From PALSA-243 sp049522755 (GTDB lineage: Bacteria; Acidobacteriota; Terriglobia; Bryobacterales; Bryobacteraceae), in assembly GCA_049522755.1 (NCBI GenBank), contig JBEKNN010000011.1, positions 1-64,000 on the forward strand: 64,000 nucleotides of DNA, written 5' to 3'. The notes under the pieces are model-generated. The model ran no database searches. It was not told the origin of the DNA and worked only from the letters and a program-made list of their open reading frames with translations. The position numbers and the translations under genes are program-made. This document shows positions 50,004 through 56,628 of the stretch, in pieces (position 1 is the first letter of the stretch; each line of letters begins with the position of its first letter).

Positions 50004-50846
50004 ATGGATACCACCCCCGAATTCGCGGTTCCCGAACCGGCCATGCGGCCAATGGATCTTCCGCAGACGGCACCGGCCGGCAAAGTCGCCGCTCCGCCTG
50101 CGAGTAAGATCTCCGTTAAGTCGCTCGATTTCTTTTATGGGTCGTTTCAAGCCCTGCACAATGTCAATATCGAGATCCCCGGCAAAGGCATCACTGCTCT
50201 CATCGGACCTTCCGGCTGCGGCAAATCGACGTTCCTGCGCACGCTCAATCGCATCAGCGAAATGATTCGCGGCGCGCGCGCCCAAGGACAGGTGACGCTC
50301 GATGGCGAAGACATCCTGGGCGTGGATGTTACCAGCCTCCGCCGCCGCGTCGGCATGGTCTTCCAGCGGCCCAATCCCTTCCCGAAGTCGATCTTCGACA
50401 ACGTGGCGTACGGAATCCGCATCAATGGGATGAAGGGCAATGGATCGATGCACGATAAAGTGGAGCACAGCCTGAAGCGCGCCGCCTTGTGGGAAGAAGT
50501 GAAGGACAAGCTGCACCAATCGGCCTACTCGCTTTCGGGCGGCCAGCAGCAGCGGCTGTGTATTGCGCGCGCGCTTGCGGTGGACCCGGAAGTGTTGCTG
50601 CTCGACGAGCCCTGTTCGGCGCTCGACCCCATCGCCACGGCCAAGATCGAGGATTTGATGTTCAGTTTGAAGGACCAGTGTACGCAGGTGATCGTCACGC
50701 ACAACATGCAGCAGGCGGCGCGCGTGGCCGAGTACACGGGCTTCTTCCTGATGGGCAAGCTGATCGAGTTCGACCGGACGGCGGTGATCTTCAAGCGGCC
50801 GTCCAAGAGAGAAACCGAAGATTACATCACGGGACGCTTCGGCTAG
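50004..50846 (+). CDS. pstB: Phosphate ABC transporter, ATP-binding protein
   Basis: The 280-residue ATPase has Walker A GPSGCGKSTFLRTLNR, Q-loop VFQRPNPFPKSIFDNVAYG (typical of PstB), signature LSGGQQQRLCIARAL, Walker B VLLLDEPCSALDP and the switch His in IVTHNMQQAARVAEYT. An N-terminal ~30-residue tail rich in Pro and Ala is longer than in E. coli PstB. It powers phosphate uptake. A double-hairpin repeat follows the stop. Confidence 0.97.
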   Translation: MDTTPEFAVPEPAMRPMDLPQTAPAGKVAAPPASKISVKSLDFFYGSFQALHNVNIEIPGKGITALIGPSGCGKSTFLRTLNRISEMIRGARAQGQVTLDGEDILGVDVTSLRRRVGMVFQRPNPFPKSIFDNVAYGIRINGMKGNGSMHDKVEHSLKRAALWEEVKDKLHQSAYSLSGGQQQRLCIARALAVDPEVLLLDEPCSALDPIATAKIEDLMFSLKDQCTQVIVTHNMQQAARVAEYTGFFLMGKLIEFDRTAVIFKRPSKRETEDYITGRFG

Positions 50847-50860
50847 AGCGAACCGCAATT

Positions 50861-50903
50861 GTGGGGCAGGATGGCATCCTGCGCGGCGGTTGGCACCGCC
50901 GCT
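50861..50903. repeat. Double-hairpin repeat between pstB and phoU
   Basis: GTGGGG, then CAGGAT-GGC-ATCCTG (50867-50881) and GCGGCGGT-TGGC-ACCGCCGC (50883-50902): two perfect hairpins. This is the inverted orientation of the repeat at 34011-34052. It may lower phoU expression relative to pstSCAB. Confidence 0.75.
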
Positions 50904-50962
50904 GCTGGGGTCGTGCGAGACTCGGAATAAACAGCGGTACAAGCAGAGGATCATAAAAGACA

Positions 50963-51652
50963 GTGGCCACACAGGTACAGGACATGCTTCATTTTCGAGA
51001 AGAGCTGGAAGAGTTAAAGAGCAAGTTGCTCGAGATGGGCGGGATGGTGGAATCCGCCATTCACAACGCCATTTACGCGCTGGTAGAGCGCGACGAAGAG
51101 CGCGCCAAGGAAGTGATGTGGAAGGAGGCCCAGGTCAATCAGAAGGAAATGGAGATCGACGACCTGGCCACCCGCATGCTCGCGCTGTTCCAGCCTATGG
51201 CGCGCGACCTGCGGTTCATCACCGCCGTCATCAAGATGAACGCCGACCTGGAGCGCATGGGCGACCTGGCGGTGAACATCACCGAGCGCGCGCTCTCGCT
51301 CATGCAGGAGCCTACGCTGCGGCCGCTGGTGGATATTCCCAAGATTGCCGAACTGGCCGAGAGCATGGTGCACCGCGCTCTCGACGCCTTCGCGCGCGGC
51401 GACGCCGAGATGGCGCGCGATGTCCTGCTGGCCGACGACGAGGTGGACAATCTGCGCGACGCCGTTTACAGCGAATTGATTCGCTTCATGCAGGAGGAGC
51501 GAACCACCATCCAGCGCGCCATCAACCTGCTGTTCATCGCCCAGAATCTGGAGCGGGTCGCCGACCACGCCACCAATATCGCGGAGGACGTACTGTTCCT
51601 GGTGAAGGGCATCGACGTTCGCCATCACGCCGAGGCGCGTGAAGTATTGTAG
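50963..51652 (+). CDS. phoU: Phosphate signalling regulator PhoU
   Basis: The 229-residue protein, from a GTG start, is all helical with two PhoU repeats. The metal-binding E/D motifs occur as EEDERAKEVM-like and as TAVIKMNADLERMGDLAVNI and QNLERVADHATNIAEDV, one per repeat. PhoU links PstB to PhoR and holds the Pho regulon off when phosphate is plentiful. The TAG stop is immediately followed by GGCGGGCCCATGGCC, a palindromic repeat. Confidence 0.94.
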   Translation: MATQVQDMLHFREELEELKSKLLEMGGMVESAIHNAIYALVERDEERAKEVMWKEAQVNQKEMEIDDLATRMLALFQPMARDLRFITAVIKMNADLERMGDLAVNITERALSLMQEPTLRPLVDIPKIAELAESMVHRALDAFARGDAEMARDVLLADDEVDNLRDAVYSELIRFMQEERTTIQRAINLLFIAQNLERVADHATNIAEDVLFLVKGIDVRHHAEAREVL

Positions 51653-51653
51653 G

Positions 51654-51702
51654 GCGGGCCCATGGCCTGCCGTGTCCCGAGCCGCTCTTAGCGCTCGGCT
51701 TC
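51654..51702. repeat. GCGGGCCCATGGCCTGC repeat at the phoU stop
   Basis: GCGGGCCCATGGCCTGC begins two bases after the phoU TAG and is followed by GAGCCGCTCTTAGCGCTCGGC, split here as GAGC..GCGCTC arms. The same element, as a perfect inverted pair, is at 53274-53342. Confidence 0.65.
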
Positions 51703-51719
51703 AGGGTTGCGATCCTTTC

Positions 51720-52253
51720 GTGGCAGACGACCCTTCGCTCGAACCGTGGTTGCGGCGGGCACGGCGCTTATTGCCCCATTTGCCGCCACTCGCCGGAGCG
51801 CCTGTTCACATTGGCCGCATGGAAGGCCTCCGAAGCCGCTATGGCGCATCGCATGCCGGAACCATGCTGCGCGAGCGGCGCATTCTCTTCGATTGCGCGC
51901 CAGCCGAATTCCCGCGCATATTCGTCCACGAGGTGTTTCATTTCGTCTGGCTGCGGGCCGGTAATCCGGCGCGGAGATCGTTCGGGCAGCTGCTGGCGAG
52001 CGAGATCGAAGGCGGCGTAAGCGGGGAGCTGGGCTGGTCGGCGGAATTGCGCAAAGCCAGGCTGACGGCGGTGGACCGGCGCAACCGGACGCGGCGCTGG
52101 CGGGAATACTGCTGCGAGAGCTTTTGCGATACGGCCGCATGGCTATATTCCGGCGTGGAGCGGCATGACGAATTTACATTGGCAAAGCGTTGCCGGAAAA
52201 TCCGCAGTCAATGGTTCGCCCGAACGTTGGGCGGCGGCCAATTGCCGATATAA
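51720..52253 (+). CDS. HExxH-motif protein of unknown function
   Basis: The likely start is GTG at 51720, since the frame upstream runs through the repeat; this gives 177 residues. It has a zinc-type motif VHEVFHFVW (His-Glu-x-x-His) at about residues 67-75, then SEIEGGVSGELGWSAEL and YCCESFCDTAAWLYSG, where Glu of the CCES block could be the third ligand. Families with HEVFH are often minimal gluzincins. No signal peptide is present. It is followed directly by the tlpA-like gene. Function is unknown. Confidence 0.7.
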   Translation: MADDPSLEPWLRRARRLLPHLPPLAGAPVHIGRMEGLRSRYGASHAGTMLRERRILFDCAPAEFPRIFVHEVFHFVWLRAGNPARRSFGQLLASEIEGGVSGELGWSAELRKARLTAVDRRNRTRRWREYCCESFCDTAAWLYSGVERHDEFTLAKRCRKIRSQWFARTLGGGQLPI

Positions 52254-52279
52254 TGGGTCTGGAATCGTCGATATCCTTT

Positions 52280-52858
52280 ATGCGCCTCTTTACCGCTTTC
52301 GCCGCCGCCGTCCTGGTGAGTTGCCTGTTTCAGGGCTGCTCCTATGCGCCCGCCACAGTAAAGGCTGCTTCTGTGAAACCGGCCGGTGAGCGCCGCGACG
52401 CTCCCGATTTCACTCTGAAGGATGCCGACGGCAAGACCGTGCACCTCTCGGAATATCGCGGCAAGGTGGTGCTGCTCGATTTTTGGGCGACCTGGTGCGA
52501 CCCCTGCCGCCTCGAAATTCCGTGGTTTATCGAGCTGCAAAGGAAGAACAAAGACCGGGGCTTCGAGGTTCTGGGCGTCTCCATGGACGACGAGGGCTGG
52601 GAAGTGGTCAAGCCCTTCATGCGGAGCGTGGGGATGAATTACCGCGTGGTCATCGGCAATGACGAGACCACGCAAATGTACGGCGGCGTCGATTCGCTGC
52701 CGAGCACATTTCTGATCGACCGGCAAGGCAAGATCGCCGCGATCCATATCGGGCTCGCGAGCAGAAAGGTATTTGAAGATGGCGTGGAAGAGCTCTTGCA
52801 TGCTCCTGCTGGCGGCATTGTTATCGACAAGGCTTCCTTATATCCAGGCGCAAGGTAG
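52280..52858 (+). CDS. TlpA/ResA-like thioredoxin lipoprotein
   Basis: The 192-residue product from the ATG at 52280 has a lipoprotein signal with lipobox LFQGC (Cys 20). The thioredoxin-like domain has DAPDFTLKDADGKTVHLSEY, the redox site FWATWCDPC (C73, C76), and the cis-Pro loop LPSTFLIDRQG. It is a membrane-attached thiol oxidoreductase acting outside the cytoplasm, perhaps in cytochrome c or other disulfide reduction. Its 3' end overlaps the next gene by 86 bases in another frame. Confidence 0.93.
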   Translation: MRLFTAFAAAVLVSCLFQGCSYAPATVKAASVKPAGERRDAPDFTLKDADGKTVHLSEYRGKVVLLDFWATWCDPCRLEIPWFIELQRKNKDRGFEVLGVSMDDEGWEVVKPFMRSVGMNYRVVIGNDETTQMYGGVDSLPSTFLIDRQGKIAAIHIGLASRKVFEDGVEELLHAPAGGIVIDKASLYPGAR

Positions 52859-53255
52859 CGGACACTTAACGGTAGGTTCGCCGGCGAAGATTTCAGGCGC
52901 GCGCAACGCGTCGGTGCAAACCAGGATTCCGGTGACCGTAGACGCCGGCTTCCACGTGAACAGTAACCCTGCCGCGGCCGATTATTTGATTCCGCTGAGC
53001 GTCACGTGGAGTGCGACGGGCGCATTGGAAGCGGGCAAGGTGACTTACCCGAAGGCAACCAAGGAGAAAGTGGGAGACGATACGCTTACGGTCTACACCG
53101 GCAGCTTCGATCTGATCGCCGCCTTCAAGGTAAGCGCGAACGCGCCCGGGGGCCCAGGCGTAGCGGCGGGTAAGTTGAGATATCAGGCTTGCAATAGCAC
53201 TACCTGTTTTCCACCGAAGAACGTCGAGATCTCGGTGCCCTATCAGATTCAGTAA
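52773..53255 (+). CDS. DsbD-alpha-domain-like secreted protein
   Basis: The 160-residue protein has a signal peptide (SCMLLLAALLSTRLPYIQAQ). A beta-sandwich like the N-terminal domain of DsbD follows: RIPVTVDAGFHVNSNPA, LIPLSVTWS and KLRYQACNSTTCFPPKNVEI, with the Cys pair of the DsbD alpha domain. It lacks the membrane and gamma domains of DsbD. It overlaps the TlpA-like gene by 86 bases, suggesting coupled synthesis and a redox relay between the two proteins. Confidence 0.85.
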   Translation: MKMAWKSSCMLLLAALLSTRLPYIQAQGSGHLTVGSPAKISGARNASVQTRIPVTVDAGFHVNSNPAAADYLIPLSVTWSATGALEAGKVTYPKATKEKVGDDTLTVYTGSFDLIAAFKVSANAPGGPGVAAGKLRYQACNSTTCFPPKNVEISVPYQIQ

Positions 53256-53273
53256 CTCAGATTCAGTAAAACC

Positions 53274-53342
53274 CGGGCCCATGGCCTGCGGCGTAGAGCG
53301 CTCGGGGCGGCAATTGGGCTGTCTTCGCAGGCCATGGGCCCG
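53274..53342. terminator. 17-bp perfect inverted repeat between convergent genes
   Basis: CGGGCCCATGGCCTGCG (53274-53290) and its exact complement CGCAGGCCATGGGCCCG (53326-53342) flank a 35-base spacer. It lies between the DsbD-like gene and alaC, ends just before the alaC stop, and can act as a terminator in both directions. The left arm recurs after phoU. Confidence 0.7.
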
Positions 53343-53347
53343 CGCCA

Positions 53348-54535
53348 CTAGGACTGTCCAATAAACTCGCCGATGCGGGCCGCCGCTTCGCGAAGGCGCT
53401 TCTCCGTTCCGAGCAGCGAGAAGCGTACGTGGCCTTCGCCCATCGGCCCGAAGCCCACTCCCGGCGAGACCGCCACGTTGGTTTTCTCTAGCAGGCGCAC
53501 GGCGAATTCGAGCGACCCTGCCGGCCGGAATCGTTCCGGCAATTGTGCCCAAAGGAACATAGTGCCGCGAGGCTTCTCCACCGGCCATCCGGCGCCGTTG
53601 AGGCCCTTCACCAGTGCATCGCGGCGCTTTTCATATATCGCGCAGATTTTTCGCGTATCTTCTTCACATTCGCGCAGTCCGGTTGCGGCGGCGATCTGGA
53701 TGGGCTGGAACACACCGTAATCGAGGTAGCTCTTGATGCGCGTGAGCGCGGCGACCAGGCGCGGATTGCCCAGGCAGAACCCGACGCGCCAGCCGGCCAT
53801 GTTGTAGCTCTTGGACATGGAGAAGATCTCGACGGCGACTTCCTTGGCGCCATCCACCTGAAGAATGCTGGGCGGCTTGTAGCCGTCGAAGCCCAGGTCG
53901 GCATAGGCGAAATCGTGGATCACCATGGTGCCGTGGAAGCTGGCGAGGCGTACGATTTCGCGGAGGTAATCGAGATCGACGCAGATGGTGGTGGGGTTGT
54001 GCGGGAACGAGACCAGAATCATCTTCGGCTTGCGCGAAGAGGTACGGTAGAGATCCTCCAGGCCGTTGAGAAACGTGGCCGCATCCGGCATGGGCAGCAT
54101 ACAGGCGTGGCCTTCCGCGAGCACTACGCCGAACTGATGGATGGGATAGGCCGGGTTGGGCGAAACCACGGCGTCGCCGGGAGCGAGCACGGCCAGCAGC
54201 AGGTGCGCCAGCGCTTCCTTGGCGCCGATGGTGACGATAGCTTCACTCTCCGGGTTCAGCTCGACGCCGTAATTGGCGCGATACCGGTTCACCATCTCCT
54301 GCCGCAGAATGGCGATGCCTTTGGATTGCGAATAGCGGTGATTGCGCGCATGCCGCGACTCTTCGATGAGCTTCTTCACCACGGGACGCGGCGTCGGGCC
54401 GTCGGGATTCCCCATGCCGAGATCGATGACGTCCTGCTGTTGCGCGCGCGCTTTCGCGCACATCTCGTTGATCACCGCGAACACGTAGGGAGGCAGCTTT
54501 TGAATTCGATAAAACTCTTCAGGCATCAACCTCAT
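53348..54535 (-). CDS. alaC: Alanine transaminase-type class I/II aminotransferase
   Basis: The 395-residue PLP enzyme starts MRLMPEEFYRIQKLPPYVF and has VIDLGMGNPDGPTP (AlaC/YfbQ-like), the PLP Lys in MSKSYNMAGWRVGF, YADLGFDG and the Arg of VRFSLLGTEKRL. It makes alanine from pyruvate and glutamate. Its start overlaps the sortase stop as ATGA, so it is translationally coupled to the sortase, which is an unexpected partner. The link may be chance; alanine supply to peptidoglycan would be one idea. Confidence 0.92.
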   Translation of the reverse strand: MRLMPEEFYRIQKLPPYVFAVINEMCAKARAQQQDVIDLGMGNPDGPTPRPVVKKLIEESRHARNHRYSQSKGIAILRQEMVNRYRANYGVELNPESEAIVTIGAKEALAHLLLAVLAPGDAVVSPNPAYPIHQFGVVLAEGHACMLPMPDAATFLNGLEDLYRTSSRKPKMILVSFPHNPTTICVDLDYLREIVRLASFHGTMVIHDFAYADLGFDGYKPPSILQVDGAKEVAVEIFSMSKSYNMAGWRVGFCLGNPRLVAALTRIKSYLDYGVFQPIQIAAATGLRECEEDTRKICAIYEKRRDALVKGLNGAGWPVEKPRGTMFLWAQLPERFRPAGSLEFAVRLLEKTNVAVSPGVGFGPMGEGHVRFSLLGTEKRLREAAARIGEFIGQS

Positions 54536-55341
54536 TCTAACGCGCGGATCTCGGCGGCTCTCGCCCCGGTGTGGGCGTGTTGCGACCGCGAGACCCTGCT
54601 GCCCGCGTTGCCCGCGTTGCGAGGAGTGGCGCTAATCGTCGACCGGCCCGGTGGAGTTGGGGCCGGCAGGCGTTTTGCTACGCGTCTCTCCGCCGCGGAC
54701 CGCTGCGGCTGGGCGGCGTCTGCCTGAGAGTCTTCCTCTAGCTTGGCCTGCACCACGAAGCGTTGGGGCGCGGAACCGAGATAGTAAAAGGGATAACACG
54801 TAATAAGATGTAACTCAGGATCGTGCGTGGGTCTGAGCGAGGCAGTGTTGGAAGGAGATACAACTTGAGTATCGCTCACTCGATAAGTAAACTCGCCCGC
54901 GCCGGTTTCGAGAACGATTGCGTCGCCCTTGCGGATATCCTTTAAGACGCGAAAGTGAGTGTCGCGGTGGCCGGCGATAATGCAGTTGCCGTCCTGGCCG
55001 GGCATGGGCGTTCCGGACATGTGTCCCGGACCACGGCGTAACTCGGCGGCGCCATCCCCTTCCACGACGTATAACTCGGTATTAAGTCGCGGGATGATCA
55101 GTTTGGCGACCGCATCGCCCAATGGCGGCGCGGGGTGCGGCATTGGTTGTGTATTGACTCCCGAGCGCGCCGGGAAAGGAGAAGGCTTGGCGGATTCGAT
55201 GTTGTCGAATTCGCGTTGGGCTTCGGCCTGTCCCGCTTGCGACTCCAAAAGATCGCGGGCGCCCAGGGAGAGCAGAGCCAAGCCTCCGGCTATCAGAGAG
55301 TAACTGACGAACCTTCGTCGCTGGCGTCTTCTGGCAGTCAT
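54532..55341 (-). CDS. Class D-like sortase
   Basis: The 269-residue protein has one N-terminal membrane helix (residues ~11-28), then a sortase barrel: LIIPRLNTELYVVEGDG, the His in IIAGHRDTHF (H125), the Cys in LHLITCYPFYY (C182) and the Arg in APQRFVV (R194). This is the His/Cys/Arg triad of sortases. A ~70-residue Pro/Arg-rich tail after the barrel is atypical. It would join a protein carrying an LPXTG-like signal to an amino acceptor at the cell surface. The adjacent upstream gene carries such a signal. Transpeptidase identity is clear; class D is inferred from the TCYPF and NTE motifs. Confidence 0.9.
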   Translation of the reverse strand: MTARRRQRRRFVSYSLIAGGLALLSLGARDLLESQAGQAEAQREFDNIESAKPSPFPARSGVNTQPMPHPAPPLGDAVAKLIIPRLNTELYVVEGDGAAELRRGPGHMSGTPMPGQDGNCIIAGHRDTHFRVLKDIRKGDAIVLETGAGEFTYRVSDTQVVSPSNTASLRPTHDPELHLITCYPFYYLGSAPQRFVVQAKLEEDSQADAAQPQRSAAERRVAKRLPAPTPPGRSTISATPRNAGNAGSRVSRSQHAHTGARAAEIRALE

Positions 55342-55378
55342 CAGTTACCTCCTTCCCACGTGCGCCCGCGAGAGCGAG

Positions 55379-56143
55379 TTACCGCTTGCGGCGCAGGGTC
55401 GCGCCCAATCCCGTAAGCGTTCCGCCGCTCAAAAGCATCATCAGCCATCCTGCATCGGTGTGCGGCATTGCAGGGGCTTCGTCAGTGGCCGGGGCGGGAT
55501 TGAGGTCAGGCGCCGGCGTAGGTACAGGCGCCGGAGCCGGCTCGCTCATCTCGCGGTTGGCGGTATTGTCCGGCTGAGTCTGCGGCTCTACTGTAGCCGG
55601 AGCAGGTTCGGGGGCCGGTGCAGGTTCAGGGGCCGGAGCTGGTTCCACGGCGGGAGCCGGCGGCAGAGCCGGCGGAGCGGGAGCGGCAGGCGCGGACGGC
55701 GCGTTGGCCGCTACGGAAACGGGCTGCGAGGCTTCGTTCTCGCGTTGTTTCACATTGTTGGGCAGGACGAATTCATATCCATAGTCCTTACCCTGTATCC
55801 AGATTTTGTCAAAGTAGTAGTCGTTCCCAATGTGATGTAGTGTGACGCGAGTGTCCGACTGGGTCCGGTTTTCGAGCGCCGGAATAGTCATGGCCGAAGT
55901 CTCGAACTTCATGCCGTTGTCGCCATAGATTACCAGGACCGGGCTCTTGCCGGCGGTACTGTCGAGCTCCTCGATAGTATAGCTTCCGGGTTGAATAATC
56001 TTGTCGCCTATCGTTACCGAGTAGGGCAAATTGACCTCGACGCGGTCGTTCAGCGGCTGCGCCTGGATCTGGTTGGGCGCTACCAACGCGGCGAACCCTA
56101 TAGCCGATGCGATCGCTCCGATTGTAAAGCTTCTTATACTCAT
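55379..56143 (-). CDS. Secreted protein with LPXTG-like C-terminal sorting signal
   Basis: The 254-residue protein has a signal peptide (ending QIQAQP), a globular part (~30-140: VNLPYSVTIGDKIIQPGSYT and EFVLPNNVKQ), a long Pro/Ala/Glu repeat spacer (~145-222, PAPAPE units) and a sorting end: MPHTD at 226-230, a hydrophobic run and the charged tail RRKR. This is the layout of sortase substrates: signal peptide, spacer, pentapeptide, membrane helix, basic tail. The sortase gene follows after 37 bases. Role of the globular part is unknown. A strong AAAGGAGT ribosome site precedes the ATG. Confidence 0.85.
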   Translation of the reverse strand: MSIRSFTIGAIASAIGFAALVAPNQIQAQPLNDRVEVNLPYSVTIGDKIIQPGSYTIEELDSTAGKSPVLVIYGDNGMKFETSAMTIPALENRTQSDTRVTLHHIGNDYYFDKIWIQGKDYGYEFVLPNNVKQRENEASQPVSVAANAPSAPAAPAPPALPPAPAVEPAPAPEPAPAPEPAPATVEPQTQPDNTANREMSEPAPAPVPTPAPDLNPAPATDEAPAMPHTDAGWLMMLLSGGTLTGLGATLRRKR

Positions 56144-56182
56144 GGTTTTGATAACTCCTTTTCCGATCCCCGTCAGGTGACC

Positions 56183-56195
56183 TCACTTAAAGTGA
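56183..56195. promoter_or_regulatory. TCACTTAAAGTGA palindrome upstream of the sortase-substrate gene
   Basis: A perfect 13-base palindrome (TCACTT-A-AAGTGA) lies 40 bases upstream of the substrate gene start, in the spacer shared with the DUF971 gene. It has the size and position of a repressor operator. No cognate regulator is adjacent. Confidence 0.4.
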
Positions 56196-56267
56196 TGCAA
56201 CTGTCGTTCCAGTCGTTGCGATTTAACGCCGGAGACATTTTGGAACTCGGATTTTTGGTGTAAAAGG

Positions 56268-56606
56268 TTACGCCTGGGCGCGGCACGCCGCGCAGGGGCA
56301 GATATTTCGGAAGTGATCGTACGAATATATTCCGGAACTATGTCCGTCGCTCCAATTGATGCGGATGGCGTAGCTGCCCACCGGCTCCACGCCTAACATC
56401 TTTAAAGCGGGCTTGAACATTTGAAATGGATTGTCCGATTCGGGCTCGCGAGGCGGCGTGCCGTGCGCGCCGGTGCAGGAGGCGCAGGGACACTTGTCGC
56501 GCAGATAGGTGATTCCGTACTCGCTGTGGTGACCGTCTTTCCAATCGATCTTGATGCCCTTCGATTTCGAAATGGCGATGTGTTCGGGGTCGGTGTGGGG
56601 GAGCAT
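56268..56606 (-). CDS. DUF971 (GBBH-like N-terminal domain) protein
   Basis: The 112-residue protein matches DUF971: IKIDWKDGHHSEYGITYLRDKCPCASC and later YAIRINWSDGHSSGIYSYDHFRNICPCAAC. Two CPCAxC motifs suggest a bound metal or Fe-S centre. DUF971 proteins often accompany ApbC/Mrp Fe-S carriers, and none is adjacent here. It lies 22 bases after rel, likely on the same transcript. Confidence 0.9.
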   Translation of the reverse strand: MLPHTDPEHIAISKSKGIKIDWKDGHHSEYGITYLRDKCPCASCTGAHGTPPREPESDNPFQMFKPALKMLGVEPVGSYAIRINWSDGHSSGIYSYDHFRNICPCAACRAQA

Positions 56607-56628
56607 GTCAGTGCAGGCGGCGTTTGCA

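Noticed and set aside
49644..50972. Minus-strand frame of 442 codons
   Set aside because: Antisense to pstB and the end of pstA; no family features.
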